64,000 nucleotides of DNA from DATKPC01 sp035524275. Its GTDB lineage: Bacteria > Pseudomonadota > Gammaproteobacteria > Burkholderiales > Burkholderiaceae_F. The notes below the pieces were generated by a model. That model saw only the letters and a list, made by a program, of their open reading frames with translations. It had not been told where the DNA came from and did not search any database. Shown one piece after another: positions 52,650 through 61,706 of this stretch (the first letter of the stretch is position 1; each line of letters opens with the position of its first letter). The position numbers were made by a program, and so were the translations under genes. Where the stretch lies: NCBI GenBank assembly GCA_035524275.1, contig DATKPC010000114.1, forward strand, positions 20,794-84,793, read 5' to 3'.

Positions 52650-54533
52650 TCAACCCTTCGCCGCGACGCTGCCCGGGCGCCAGACCTGTCCGATGGACAG
52701 CGCCTGCAGCCGGCGCCGCGAGCCGTAGATCAGGTTGACGACGCCGCGCGAGACGAACACCGCCGAGAAGATCGACGTCAGGATGCCCAGGCAGTGCACG
52801 ACGGCGAAGCCGCGAACCGGTCCGGACCCCAGGAGGAACAGGAAGATGCCGGCGATCAGCGTCGTCACGTTCGAGTCGAGGATCGTCGAGAACGCGCGCT
52901 CGTAGCCGTGCATGATCGCCTGCTGCGGCGTCGCGCCGCGACGCAGTTCCTCGCGGATGCGCTCGTTGATCAGCACGTTGGCGTCGATCGCCATCCCGAG
53001 CGTGAACGCGATGGCCGCGATGCCCGGCAGCGTCAGCGTCGCCTGCAGCAGCGACAGCAGCGCGACGAGCAGCATCAGGTTGAATCCCAGCGCCAGCACC
53101 GAGATCAGCCCGAAGACGACGTAGTACAGCGACATGAACACCGAGATGGCCGCGAAGCCGTACAGCGTCGAGTGGAAGCCGGAGCTGATGTTTTCCGCAC
53201 CGAGGCTGGGGCCGATCAGGCGCTCCTCGACGATCTCCATCGGCGCCGCCAGCGCGCCGGCGCGCAGCAGCAGCGCGAGGTCGTTGGCCACCTGCGTGCT
53301 GCCCAGGCCGGTGATCTGGAACTGCGAACCGAACTCCGATTGGATCGTCGCGACCGTCAGGACTTCGCCGCGGCCTTTCTCGAACAGCACGACCGCCATC
53401 GGCTTCTTGAGGTTCTCGCGCGTGACGCGGCGCATGATGCTGCCGGCACTCTCGTTCAGCTTGATCGAGACGGCCGGCTGCTGGCGCTCGTCGAAAGTCG
53501 TCTGCGCGCCCTCGAGCTGCTCGCCGGAGAAGATCACGTCCTTCTTCAGCACCACCGGCGTGCCGCGGCCGACGGTGAAGCGCTCCGAGCCGAACGGCAC
53601 CGGCGCCGCGCCGGTCGTCGCCGCGGCGCCTTCCGCGGACACGTCGACGAGGCGCGCTTCCAGCGTCGCGGTGCGTCCGATGATGTCCTTGGCGCGCGCG
53701 GTGTCCTGGACGCCGGGCAGCTCGACCACGACGCGATCGCTGCCCTGCTGCTGGATCACCGGCTCCGCGACGCCAAGCTCGTTGATCCGGTTGTGCAGCG
53801 TCGTGATGTTCTGCTTCAGCGCCGTGTCCAGCACGGACGCCTCGCCCTGCGGCGTCATCTGCGCCACGAGCGTCGGGTCGCCGTTGGCGTCGGCGCCCTC
53901 GGTGACGGCGAGCTCCGGCAGCGCGTCGTGGATCGCGTTTTCCGCCTGCGTCCGGGTCGCCGCGTCGTGGAAGCGCACCGTGATCAGCTTGCCGTCGCGC
54001 GCGACGCCGCCATGGCGGATCTCCTTGGCGCGAAGCGTCGTCCGGACGCTCGACTCCAGCGCCTGCACCCGCTTCGCCAGCGCGGCCGCGGTGTCGACCT
54101 GCATCAGGAAGTGGACGCCGCCGCGAAGGTCGAGGCCGAGGTACATCGGCAGCGCGCGCAGCGCCTGCAGCCACGGCGGCGTGCTGGAGACGAGGTTGGG
54201 CGCGACGATGTAGGTCGGCTCGGCGCGGTTCGGGTTCAGCTTCTCGTCGATCAGGTCGCGCGCCTTGCGCTGCGTGTCGGCGTCGCGGAACCGCGCGCGG
54301 ATCGTCGAATTGAGCCCGATCTGGTCGAGCGACACGCCGACCGCGTCGATCTTGCCTTCGGCGAGCGTCGATTCCACGCGCGTGAGCAGCGCTTCGTCGG
54401 CCTTCACGGTCGCCTTGACCGACGAGACCTGGACGGCCGGCAGCTCGCCGAAGAAGTTGGGCGCGGTGTAGAGCAGGCCGAAGACCGCGGCCACCGCGAT
54501 CAGCACGTACTTCCAGGCGGGGTAGCGGTTCAC
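52650..54533 (-). CDS. secD: SecD, protein translocase accessory subunit
   Basis: 627-residue, six-helix partner of SecF with a large periplasmic domain (about 30-450). Visible blocks are YLGLDLRGGVHFLMQVDT, LHNRINELGVAEPVIQQQG and, in the RND-like membrane half, GMAIDANVLINERIREEL. The start is GTG 54533, directly abutting the yajC stop, which implies coupled translation. Part of the conserved queA-tgt-yajC-secD-secF cluster. Confidence 0.97.
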   Translation of the reverse strand: MNRYPAWKYVLIAVAAVFGLLYTAPNFFGELPAVQVSSVKATVKADEALLTRVESTLAEGKIDAVGVSLDQIGLNSTIRARFRDADTQRKARDLIDEKLNPNRAEPTYIVAPNLVSSTPPWLQALRALPMYLGLDLRGGVHFLMQVDTAAALAKRVQALESSVRTTLRAKEIRHGGVARDGKLITVRFHDAATRTQAENAIHDALPELAVTEGADANGDPTLVAQMTPQGEASVLDTALKQNITTLHNRINELGVAEPVIQQQGSDRVVVELPGVQDTARAKDIIGRTATLEARLVDVSAEGAAATTGAAPVPFGSERFTVGRGTPVVLKKDVIFSGEQLEGAQTTFDERQQPAVSIKLNESAGSIMRRVTRENLKKPMAVVLFEKGRGEVLTVATIQSEFGSQFQITGLGSTQVANDLALLLRAGALAAPMEIVEERLIGPSLGAENISSGFHSTLYGFAAISVFMSLYYVVFGLISVLALGFNLMLLVALLSLLQATLTLPGIAAIAFTLGMAIDANVLINERIREELRRGATPQQAIMHGYERAFSTILDSNVTTLIAGIFLFLLGSGPVRGFAVVHCLGILTSIFSAVFVSRGVVNLIYGSRRRLQALSIGQVWRPGSVAAKG

Positions 54534-54875
54534 CTACTTGCCCTTCACGGTGCCCTTCGGCAGCAGCGTCTGCACGGCACTGCGCTGCATCGAAATCTCG
54601 ATCGGCTTGTCGTTGACCGAGCCGACCTGCAGCGTGACGTACTGGTCGCCCATCTCGGTGATCTTGCCGACGATGCCGCCGGAGGTGAGGACCTCGTCGC
54701 CCTTGCCGAGCGCATCGACCATCGCCTTGTGCTCCTTCTGCCGCTTCACCTGCGGCCGGATCATCAGGAAATAGAAGACGACGAAGATCGCGACCATGAA
54801 GAAGATCGACATCATCCCGGAGTCGCCGGCGCCGGCGGGGGCGCCCTGCGCGTAGGCATTGCTGATCATGAACAT
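54534..54875 (-). CDS. yajC: YajC, Sec translocon accessory protein
   Basis: 113-residue single-span inner-membrane protein of the SecDF-YajC complex. MMSIFFMVAIFVVFYFLMIR is the helix, followed by RPQVKRQKEHKAMVDALGKG and the KOW-like GDEVLTSGGIVGKITEM. AGGAGG lies four bases before ATG 54875; an ATG at 54869 is the alternative. Between tgt (100-bp gap) and secD (no gap). Confidence 0.95.
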   Translation of the reverse strand: MFMISNAYAQGAPAGAGDSGMMSIFFMVAIFVVFYFLMIRPQVKRQKEHKAMVDALGKGDEVLTSGGIVGKITEMGDQYVTLQVGSVNDKPIEISMQRSAVQTLLPKGTVKGK

Positions 54876-54975
54876 GCGGCCTCCTGCCTTGTTCTGTCGT
54901 GGTGCTGCGTGCCGTCGTCCGACATCTCGCCGGCCCGCAGTCGCGGCCCTGCCGGCGTTCGCGGCAAACCGTAAA

Positions 54976-56184
54976 TTATAGCGGGGGGCCGTCGACCCCA
55001 CCGGACGCGGCGTCGGCCGGGTCCTTGTCGCCGGTCGGCCGCTCCGCCTCCGGCGCGCGTGCCGCGCGCACCGCCGCCGCGAAATGCGCGAAGCGGCCCG
55101 CCTCGATCGCGGCACGCGCGCGCGCCATCAGGTCGAGGTAGAAGTGCAGGTTGTGGATCGTGTTGAGGCGGGCGCCTAGGATCTCGTTGACCCGCTGCAG
55201 GTGGTGCAGATAGGCGCGCGTGAAGTGCCGGCACGTATAGCAGGCGCAACCGGGTTCCAGCGGGGCGGTATCCATCCGGTAGCGCTGGTTGCGAATCTTG
55301 ATGTCGCCCTGGCCGGTGAACAGCCAGCCGTTGCGCGCGTTGCGCGTCGGCATGACGCAGTCGAACATGTCGACGCCGCAGGCGATCCCGTCGAGGAGGT
55401 CCTCCGGCGTGCCGACGCCCATCAGGTAGCGCGGGCGGTCCGCCGGCAGGCGGGGCGCCGCGTGCCGAAGCACCCGCAGCATCTCCTCCTTGGGCTCCCC
55501 GACCGACAGGCCGCCGATCGCGTAGCCGTCGAAGCCGATCTCCGCCAGCGCCGCGATCGACTCGTCGCGCAGGTCCTCGTGCATGCCGCCCTGGACGATC
55601 CCGAACAGCGCGTTGGCATTGCCGAGGCGATCGAACTCGACGCGGCTGCGCCGCGCCCAGCGCAGGCTCAGGCGCATCGACCGGGCGGCCTCATCGTGCG
55701 TCGCAGGGCGCGACTGCTCGCCGCTGCCGAGCCGGTAGGGCGTGCACTCGTCGAAGATCATCGCGATGTCGGAATCCAGCGCGGCCTGGATCCGCATCGA
55801 CTCCTCCGGCGTCAGCAGCAGCCGGTCCCCGTTGATCGGGGACTGGAAGCGCACGCCCTCCTCGCTCACCTTGCGCAGGTGGCCGAGCGAGAAGACCTGG
55901 AATCCGCCGGAGTCGGTCAGGATCGGCGCCTGCCAGCCCATGAAACGGTGCAGGCCGCCGTGCGCGCGGACGACCTCGGTCCCGGGGCGCAGCCAGAGGT
56001 GGAACGTGTTGCCCAGCACGATCCGGGCGCCCAGCTGCTCCAGTTCGGCCGGCGCCATGGCCTTGACGGTCCCGTAGGTGCCAACGGGCATGAACACCGG
56101 CGTCTCGACGACGCCGTGGTGCAGGTGAAGGCGGCCGCGGCGCGCGGCGCCGTCGCGCGCGATGATTTCGTAGCGGGTCGTCAT
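54976..56184 (-). CDS. tgt: tRNA-guanine transglycosylase
   Basis: 402-residue enzyme exchanging G34 for preQ1 in queuosine tRNAs. The active-site motifs DSGGFQVFSLG and DMFDCVMPTRNARNG and the zinc site CACYTCRHFTRAYLHHL are all present. An Ala/Pro-rich tail of about 35 residues extends past the usual end. ATG 56184 (MTTRYEI) starts 19 bp after the queA stop, so queA-tgt are co-transcribed. Confidence 0.97.
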   Translation of the reverse strand: MTTRYEIIARDGAARRGRLHLHHGVVETPVFMPVGTYGTVKAMAPAELEQLGARIVLGNTFHLWLRPGTEVVRAHGGLHRFMGWQAPILTDSGGFQVFSLGHLRKVSEEGVRFQSPINGDRLLLTPEESMRIQAALDSDIAMIFDECTPYRLGSGEQSRPATHDEAARSMRLSLRWARRSRVEFDRLGNANALFGIVQGGMHEDLRDESIAALAEIGFDGYAIGGLSVGEPKEEMLRVLRHAAPRLPADRPRYLMGVGTPEDLLDGIACGVDMFDCVMPTRNARNGWLFTGQGDIKIRNQRYRMDTAPLEPGCACYTCRHFTRAYLHHLQRVNEILGARLNTIHNLHFYLDLMARARAAIEAGRFAHFAAAVRAARAPEAERPTGDKDPADAASGGVDGPPL

Positions 56185-56203
56185 CGGGTCGCGGCGTGGG
56201 TCA

Positions 56204-57271
56204 TCACGGTTCGTGGCGATCCAGCAGCATGGCATCGCCGTAGGAGAAGAAACGATAGCGCTGCCCGACCGCGTGCGCGTAGGCCGCGCGGATGCGCGGC
56301 AACCCGGCGAACGCGGCGACCAGCATGACGAGGGTCGACTTGGGCAGGTGGAAGTTCGTGATCAGCCGGTCGACGATGCGGAACCGGAAGCCCGGCGTGA
56401 TGAAGAGCCGCGTCTCGCCGGCGCCGGCCGCGATCCGCGCGTCGGCGCGCATGTCGTCGACGCCCGTCTCGCCGACAGCCGCCGACTCGAGCGCGCGCAG
56501 GCTCGTCGTGCCGACGGCGATCACGCGGCGTCCTTCGGTGCGCGCCGCATTGATGGCGGCGGCGGCGTCGTGGGCGATCCGGTAGCGTTCCGCGTGCATC
56601 CGGTGATCCTCGATGCGCTCCGAGCGGACCGGCTGGAAGGTCCCGGCGCCGACGTCGAGCGTGACGCAGGCGCTTTCGACGCCGCGTTGCTGCAGCCGGC
56701 GCAGCAGGTCCGGCGTGAAGTGCAGTCCGGCGGTGGGTGCCGCGATCGCGCCCGGCTCGCGCGCGTAGACCGTCTGGTAGCGCTCCTCGTCGGCCGCGTC
56801 CGGCGCGCGTTCGATGTACGGCGGCAGCGGCAGCTCGCCGATCGCCTCGAGCGTCGCCGCGACCTCGCGGTCGAAGTCCAGTTCGTACCGGTCGTCCTGC
56901 CGCGACACGACCGTCGCCGAGACGGCTGTCGCGCCGCGGCCGCCGAAATGCAGGCGGCTACCGGGATGCGGCGCGTGGCTGCAGCGCAACAGCGCCCACG
57001 CGCGATGCGCGGACTCGATGCGCTCGACCATCGCCTCGACGCGCCCGCCGCTGTCGCGCCGCCCCCGCAGTCGCGCCTTGATGACGCGGGTGTCGTTGAT
57101 GACGAGCAGGTCGCCCGGTTCGAGCAGCCGTTCCAGGTCGGCGAAAACCAGGTCCTCGAGGCGGTCGCGATGCACGACGAGCAGGCGGCTCGCCGCGCGG
57201 TCCGGCAACGGCCGCTGAGCGATCAGTTCCGCTGGCAGCGGGAAGTCGAAGTCGGACAGCGTCAGTGACAT
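56204..57271 (-). CDS. queA: QueA, S-adenosylmethionine:tRNA ribosyltransferase-isomerase
   Basis: 355-residue enzyme that transfers and rearranges the ribosyl of SAM onto preQ1-tRNA to give epoxyqueuosine. MSLTLSDFDFPLPAELIAQR, LLVINDTRVIKARL, GAIAAPTAGLHFT, and NFHLPKSTLVMLVAAF are diagnostic. ATG 57271 is the first start of the usual N-terminus; the frame remains open for 25 further codons that look unrelated. It is divergent from tRNA-Leu. Confidence 0.97.
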   Translation of the reverse strand: MSLTLSDFDFPLPAELIAQRPLPDRAASRLLVVHRDRLEDLVFADLERLLEPGDLLVINDTRVIKARLRGRRDSGGRVEAMVERIESAHRAWALLRCSHAPHPGSRLHFGGRGATAVSATVVSRQDDRYELDFDREVAATLEAIGELPLPPYIERAPDAADEERYQTVYAREPGAIAAPTAGLHFTPDLLRRLQQRGVESACVTLDVGAGTFQPVRSERIEDHRMHAERYRIAHDAAAAINAARTEGRRVIAVGTTSLRALESAAVGETGVDDMRADARIAAGAGETRLFITPGFRFRIVDRLITNFHLPKSTLVMLVAAFAGLPRIRAAYAHAVGQRYRFFSYGDAMLLDRHEP

Positions 57272-57328
57272 CGGATCGTCGATCGTTGGAGCCGGCGGAC
57301 CCGCGCCGCGCGAAGGAAACCGCGCGGT

Positions 57329-57357
57329 TTGAGCCTCGCGCCGCAATTCGGGATAAT
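57329..57357 (+). promoter_or_regulatory. Sigma-70 promoter of tRNA-Leu(CAA)
   Basis: TTGAGC (57329-57334) and GATAAT (57352-57357) are exactly 17 bp apart. The start would fall near 57364, four bases before the mature tRNA 5' end. Confidence 0.65.
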
Positions 57358-57367
57358 GCGCGCCCGT

Positions 57368-57454
57368 GCCGGGATGGCGGAACTGGTAGACGCACGGGAC
57401 TCAAAATCCCGCGCTGGCGACAGCGTGCCGGTTCGATTCCGGCTCCCGGCACCA
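57368..57454 (+). tRNA. tRNA-Leu (anticodon CAA)
   Basis: 87-nt class II tRNA. Acceptor GCCGGGA pairs with TCCCGGC; anticodon stem CGGGA/TCCCG encloses CTCAAAA, so the anticodon is CAA (UUG codon). The long variable arm (CGCTGGCGACAGCG) and T arm GGTTCGATTCC are typical of tRNA-Leu, and CCA is encoded. Confidence 0.96.
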
Positions 57455-57469
57455 CCCCTTCGGCGTCGT

Positions 57470-58312
57470 TCAGATCTCGAGGTTGTCGATCAGCCGCGTC
57501 GAGCCGAGGCGGGACGCGGCCAGGACGACGAGCGATTCCGGCGGCGGCACCGCGTCGGGCGCCGGCGGCCGGAGGTCGATGCGCTGCCTCACCGACACGT
57601 AGTCGGTATCCCAGCCGTGCGCGTTGAGCTCGGCGCGGGCCTCCGCCTCCAGCGTGAGGAAATCGCTGCGGCCGCCGCGAACCTTTTCCCGCAGCGCCCG
57701 CAGCGCCGCGTAGAGCCGCGGCGCCTCGACCCGTTCGGCCGCGCCAAGGAAGCGGTTGCGCGACGACAGCGCCAGTCCGTCGACGTCGCGTACCGTCTCG
57801 TGGGGAATGATCTCGGTCGGGATCGCGAACTGCCGGCACATGTTCCGAATGATCATCAGCTGCTGGTAGTCCTTCTTGCCGAACACGGCCACCTGCGGCT
57901 GGACGCACGCGAGAAGCTTCATCACGACGGTCGTCACGCCGGTGAAGAAACCGGGGCGGAACTGGCCTTCGAGGATGTCGCCCAGGTCGGAGGGCGGGAA
58001 CACGCGGTAGGTCTGCGGCTCCGGGTACATCTCGTCCTCGCTGGGCGCGAACAGCGCATAGACGCGGTTCTGCCGCTGCAGCTTCTCGATGTCGTCCTGC
58101 AGCGTCCGCGGATAGCGGTCGAAGTCCTCGTTCGGGCCGAACTGCAGCCGATTGACGAAGACCGACGCCACGACCGGATCGCCGTGGCGGTGCGCCATGG
58201 CCATCAGGGCCAGGTGGGCATCGTGCAGGTTGCCCATCGTCGGCACGAAGGCGATACGGTTCTGCCCCCGCAGCTGCGCCCGCAGTTCGTGGATCGTCCG
58301 CACCACTTTCAT
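57470..58312 (-). CDS. panC: Pantothenate synthetase
   Basis: 280-residue enzyme joining pantoate and beta-alanine with ATP, last step of vitamin B5 synthesis. Blocks FVPTMGNLHDAHLALM, SVFVNRLQFGPNEDFDRYPR, GKKDYQQLMIIRNM and DGLALSSRNRFL are as expected. The HxGH nucleotide-binding motif reads H30-D-A-H33, with Ala instead of the usual Gly. It lies 43 bp after folK; panB, normally nearby, is not in the window. Confidence 0.96.
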   Translation of the reverse strand: MKVVRTIHELRAQLRGQNRIAFVPTMGNLHDAHLALMAMAHRHGDPVVASVFVNRLQFGPNEDFDRYPRTLQDDIEKLQRQNRVYALFAPSEDEMYPEPQTYRVFPPSDLGDILEGQFRPGFFTGVTTVVMKLLACVQPQVAVFGKKDYQQLMIIRNMCRQFAIPTEIIPHETVRDVDGLALSSRNRFLGAAERVEAPRLYAALRALREKVRGGRSDFLTLEAEARAELNAHGWDTDYVSVRQRIDLRPPAPDAVPPPESLVVLAASRLGSTRLIDNLEI

Positions 58313-58355
58313 CGCTGGTCCGCTTCCCTTGGTCGGCGCGGGTCGCGCGCCCCGG

Positions 58356-58868
58356 TCACGTATCGGTCGGCCATGGCGCCGTGAAAGGCTCGATGCGCTG
58401 GTCGGTGATCCGCCGCAGCAGCTCCGCGGCACGTCCATGCCCCGGCACGGCGACGTCGGGCGCGAGGTCGAGCAGCGGCCGCAGCACGAACGCGCGTTCG
58501 TGCATCCGCGGATGCGGCAGCGTGAGCGGCGTGCTGCGGATGATCAGGCTGCCGACCATCAGCAGGTCGAGGTCGACGTTGCGTGGCGCGTTCTTGCGGG
58601 CGTCCGGCCCGTGCCGCTTGCGCCCGAGCATGACCTCGATTTCGAGCAGGTGCAGCAGCAGGCCGTAGGGCTCCAGCTCGGTATCGAGCGCGACCACGGC
58701 ATTCAGGAAGTCCGGGCCCGTCGCGTCGACCGGCGCGCTGCGGTACCACGGGGACGCCGCGATGAACTGCGACTGCTCGATCGGCTTGAGCGAGTCGATC
58801 GCGACCCGCAGCGTGGCCTCCAGGTCGCCCTGGTTGGCCCCCAGCCCGATGTATGCACGCCGTTTCAA
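58356..58868 (-). CDS. folK: FolK, 6-hydroxymethyl-7,8-dihydropterin pyrophosphokinase
   Basis: Folate-pathway kinase of 170 residues. The fold starts RRAYIGLGANQGDLEATL, followed by SPWYRSAPVDATGPDFLNAV and the signature RKNAPRNVDLDLLMVG; PHPRMHERAFVLRPLLDLAP completes it. No ATG fits; the TTG at 58868 gives the usual N-terminus, with GAGGG nine bases upstream. It follows pcnB by 19 bp, the same order as in E. coli. Confidence 0.93.
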   Translation of the reverse strand: MKRRAYIGLGANQGDLEATLRVAIDSLKPIEQSQFIAASPWYRSAPVDATGPDFLNAVVALDTELEPYGLLLHLLEIEVMLGRKRHGPDARKNAPRNVDLDLLMVGSLIIRSTPLTLPHPRMHERAFVLRPLLDLAPDVAVPGHGRAAELLRRITDQRIEPFTAPWPTDT

Positions 58869-58887
58869 GATCCGTCGCCCTCGTTCG

Positions 58888-60252
58888 TCACGCGTCCGCC
58901 GTCGATTCCTGGCCGCCTTCGGGCGGCCGCGACTTGCCTCGCCGGCGCCGGCGCCGCGCGGTGCCCGCCGGCGTGGCCGCCGTGGCCCCGCGCAGCAGCA
59001 GCTCGCGCTGCTCCGGCGCGCCGTCGATGAAAGCCGACCACCATTCGCCGAGCTCGGCCGGGCATTCGCCGGAGGCGCATCGCAGCAGGAGAAAATCATA
59101 ACCGGCGCGCAGCCGCAGATGTTCGAGAAGCCGCTGCGGCGCCTGGCCCTGCCGCCGCTCGAACCGCGGCTGCAGCATCCAGATCTCGCGCATGTCGGCC
59201 GTGAAGCGGCGCTGGATCGCGAGCTTCTCGGTCTGCGCCTCCATGACGTCGTCGATCGCCTCGCCCAGCGCCGGAATCCGCTGCTCGCCGGCGGCGATGC
59301 GGCGATTCCACTGCGCGAGGACCTCGTGCCAGAGCAGCGTCGCGAAGAGGAAGCCCGGCGCGATGTGCTTGCCGGCGCGGACGCGCTCGTCGGTCCGCGA
59401 TAGCGCCAGCATCACGAAGCGCTCGCCTTCCGGCTGCTCCAGGATCACGTCGAGGAGCGGCAGCAGCCCGTGGTGCAGCCCTTCGGCGCGCAGCCGCGTG
59501 ATGCAGGCGACGGCATGACCGCTCGTCAGCAGCTTCAGCATCTCGTCGAACAGCCGTGCCGCCGGGACGTTCTCGATCAGTTCCGCGAGCTCCGCGATCG
59601 GCGCGCGGGTTGCCGCATCGATCTCGAACCCCAGCTTGGCCGCGAAGCGGACCGCGCGCAGCATGCGCACCGGGTCCTCGCGGTAGCGCGCCGCCGGGTC
59701 GCCGATGATGCGCAGCCGCCGGCGCTTCAGGTCGCGGACGCCGTCGTGGTAATCGAGGACCGTCTCGGTGCCCGGGTCGTAGTAGAGGGCGTTGATCGTG
59801 AAGTCGCGCCGCGCCGCGTCCTCGTGCTGGGCCCCGAAGACGTTGTCCGCCAGCACGCGCCCGTGCGCGTCGGTCGCGACGTCGTCGGTCTGCAGCGCGC
59901 GGAACGTCGAGACTTCGATCGTCTCGGAGCCGAACATCACGTGCACGAGCCGGAAGCGGCGTCCGATGATGATCGCGCGCCGGAAGTGCGACTTCACCTG
60001 CTCCGGCGTCGCGTCGGTGGCGACGTCGAAGTCCTTCGGGACGACCCCCAGCAGCAGGTCGCGGACCGCCCCGCCGACGATGTAGGCGCGATGGCCGGCC
60101 TTCTGCAGCGTATCGCAGACGCGTATGGCGGAGCGCGCGACGCGCTCGCGATCGATGCCGTGCTCGGCCGCGGCGATGTGCTTCGGCTCCCGGCGGGACC
60201 GGCCGCGACCGGCGAGCAGCGAGCGGACGCGCGTGACGAGGCGCTTGATCAT
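58888..60252 (-). CDS. pcnB: Poly(A) polymerase I
   Basis: 454-residue RNA 3'-adenylating enzyme that marks transcripts for decay. The nucleotidyltransferase motif AYIVGGAVRDLLLGVVPKDF with DVATDATPEQV lies near 55-85, then RRDFTINALYYD and the RNA-binding helices. The basic tail TARRRRRRGKSRPPEGGQ is typical of PcnB. Its ATG overlaps the upstream phosphatase stop (ATGA). Confidence 0.95.
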   Translation of the reverse strand: MIKRLVTRVRSLLAGRGRSRREPKHIAAAEHGIDRERVARSAIRVCDTLQKAGHRAYIVGGAVRDLLLGVVPKDFDVATDATPEQVKSHFRRAIIIGRRFRLVHVMFGSETIEVSTFRALQTDDVATDAHGRVLADNVFGAQHEDAARRDFTINALYYDPGTETVLDYHDGVRDLKRRRLRIIGDPAARYREDPVRMLRAVRFAAKLGFEIDAATRAPIAELAELIENVPAARLFDEMLKLLTSGHAVACITRLRAEGLHHGLLPLLDVILEQPEGERFVMLALSRTDERVRAGKHIAPGFLFATLLWHEVLAQWNRRIAAGEQRIPALGEAIDDVMEAQTEKLAIQRRFTADMREIWMLQPRFERRQGQAPQRLLEHLRLRAGYDFLLLRCASGECPAELGEWWSAFIDGAPEQRELLLRGATAATPAGTARRRRRRGKSRPPEGGQESTADA

Positions 60253-60929
60253 CGGGGGGCGAGCTCGAAGAGGTCGAGCGTCCGCCAGCCGCGTTCGGCG
60301 GCGATACGCCGCAGCGCCGCGTCGCCGTTCGTGACCACCGGGTTGTCGACCCGCTCCAGCAGCGGCAGGTCGTTCACCGAGTCGCTGTAGAACGTGCTGT
60401 CCGCGACGCGGTCGAGCCGCGTGCCGTGCGCCTCGAGGAACTGTTCGACGATCCGCACCTTGCCCTCGCGATAGGTATGCGTGCCGACATAGCGGCCCGT
60501 GAACTCGCCGTCAGGGCCGCGCTCCGGCTCGACGGCGAGGACGTCGGGCACCCCGAACAGCGCGCCGATCGGCCCGGTGACGAAGCGGTTGGTCCCGGTG
60601 ACGAGCGCGACGAGCGATTCGTCGCCGCGGTGCGCGTCGATCAGCGCCCGGGCTTCCGGCCGCACGTTCGGCGCCACGCGCTCGGCGACGAAGCGGTCGC
60701 GCCAGCCCACGAGGTCGGCATGCCGGAAGCTCGCCAGCAGTCCCATCTGGTAGGCGAGGTAGCCGTCGACGTCGAACGAACCGGCGTGGTAGCCGGCGCC
60801 GAATTCGCGCAGGCGCCGGTCGTGTGCGGCGACGTCCAGGCCGCCGACGCGTACGAGGTAGCGGGTCCAGGAGTCGGCGCTGTCGATCGGCAGCAGCGTG
60901 TGGTCGAGGTCGAAGAGGGCGAGCTTCAT
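60249..60929 (-). CDS. HAD-superfamily IB phosphatase (SerB-like)
   Basis: 226-residue phosphatase. The four HAD motifs are present: nucleophile LFDLDHTLL (Asp7), LVTGTNRF, the lysine in YREGKVRIVEQF, and YSDSVNDLPLL. Class IB members include phosphoserine and phosphatidylglycerophosphate-type phosphatases; the exact substrate is open. It lies between hda and pcnB, as commonly in betaproteobacteria. Confidence 0.92.
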   Translation of the reverse strand: MKLALFDLDHTLLPIDSADSWTRYLVRVGGLDVAAHDRRLREFGAGYHAGSFDVDGYLAYQMGLLASFRHADLVGWRDRFVAERVAPNVRPEARALIDAHRGDESLVALVTGTNRFVTGPIGALFGVPDVLAVEPERGPDGEFTGRYVGTHTYREGKVRIVEQFLEAHGTRLDRVADSTFYSDSVNDLPLLERVDNPVVTNGDAALRRIAAERGWRTLDLFELAPR

Positions 60930-60941
60930 TCGCGTACGATT

Positions 60942-61706
60942 CTACGTGGAGCCGTCGTCGTCCGCCCCGCCGGGTCGTCGAACCGCTGCCTGCGCGGTTT
61001 TCCCGTCCGCCTTTCCTTCCGGCGCTCCTTCCGCCTTGCCTCCCGCCTCTCCTCCCGATTCCCGCTCGGCCTCCCACTGCCGCAGCAGCGGCACCGTGAG
61101 CGCCCGCTGCAGCGCGAACGCGTAGGCGTCGAGCGCATCCAGCAGCGCCACCAGCGCCCGCATGTCGCGCGTCCGGCGGGTCAGCAGGTGCGGGATCAGG
61201 TCGTCGGCATGCGCCGCGCCCCGTTGCTGGAGGTGCGCGCGCAGCGCGTGCGCCAGGTCGTCGTCGCGCAGCGCCTCGATGCGGTAGACGAGGCCCCACG
61301 CCAGGCGGGTCCTGACATCGTCGCGGATCGCCAGTCCCGCGGGGGGCGCGGCGGCGGCGGTCACGAGGCGCGCCGACGGATGCGAACGGACTTCATTTTG
61401 CAGCGCGAACAGGGCGGCCTGTCCCGCGGCATCGAGTTGCTCGACATCGTCGACGGCATAGGTCCGCTGCCCGGCGTCGAAGCGCGGTACGCGCGGCGCC
61501 GCGGCGCCGCGCGGGACCAGCGCCTGGAGGAGGTGGCTGCGGCCGCAGCCCGCGGTTCCCCACAGGTGGACGAACTGCGGCCCGGCGCCGGCGGCCACGG
61601 CGCGCAGCGACGCGACCGCCTCCGCATTGGCGCCGACGACGAAGTTCTCGAGCGTCGGCTCGGCGGCGGGCAGCAGGTCGAGCGTCAGCTGGCGCGCCGG
61701 CGTCAT
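60942..61706 (-). CDS. hda: Hda, DnaA regulatory inactivator
   Basis: 254-residue DnaA-like AAA+ protein that, loaded on the sliding clamp, makes DnaA hydrolyse its ATP and so prevents re-initiation. The clamp-binding motif QLTLDLLP is at residues 6-13; FVHLWGTAGCGRSHLLQAL is the Walker A region, VDDVEQLDA the Walker B, and TRLAWGLVYRIEAL the sensor region. After about residue 211 a Gly/Glu/Lys-rich tail of about 43 residues extends beyond the family's usual end. Coupled by ATGA overlap to the permease gene. Confidence 0.94.
   Translation of the reverse strand: MTPARQLTLDLLPAAEPTLENFVVGANAEAVASLRAVAAGAGPQFVHLWGTAGCGRSHLLQALVPRGAAAPRVPRFDAGQRTYAVDDVEQLDAAGQAALFALQNEVRSHPSARLVTAAAAPPAGLAIRDDVRTRLAWGLVYRIEALRDDDLAHALRAHLQQRGAAHADDLIPHLLTRRTRDMRALVALLDALDAYAFALQRALTVPLLRQWEAERESGGEAGGKAEGAPEGKADGKTAQAAVRRPGGADDDGST

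Noticed and set aside
51420..54974. 1184-codon plus-strand frame opposite secF-secD-yajC
   Set aside because: Crosses three real minus-strand genes and begins inside a palindromic repeat; low-complexity Arg/Asp/His-rich composition.
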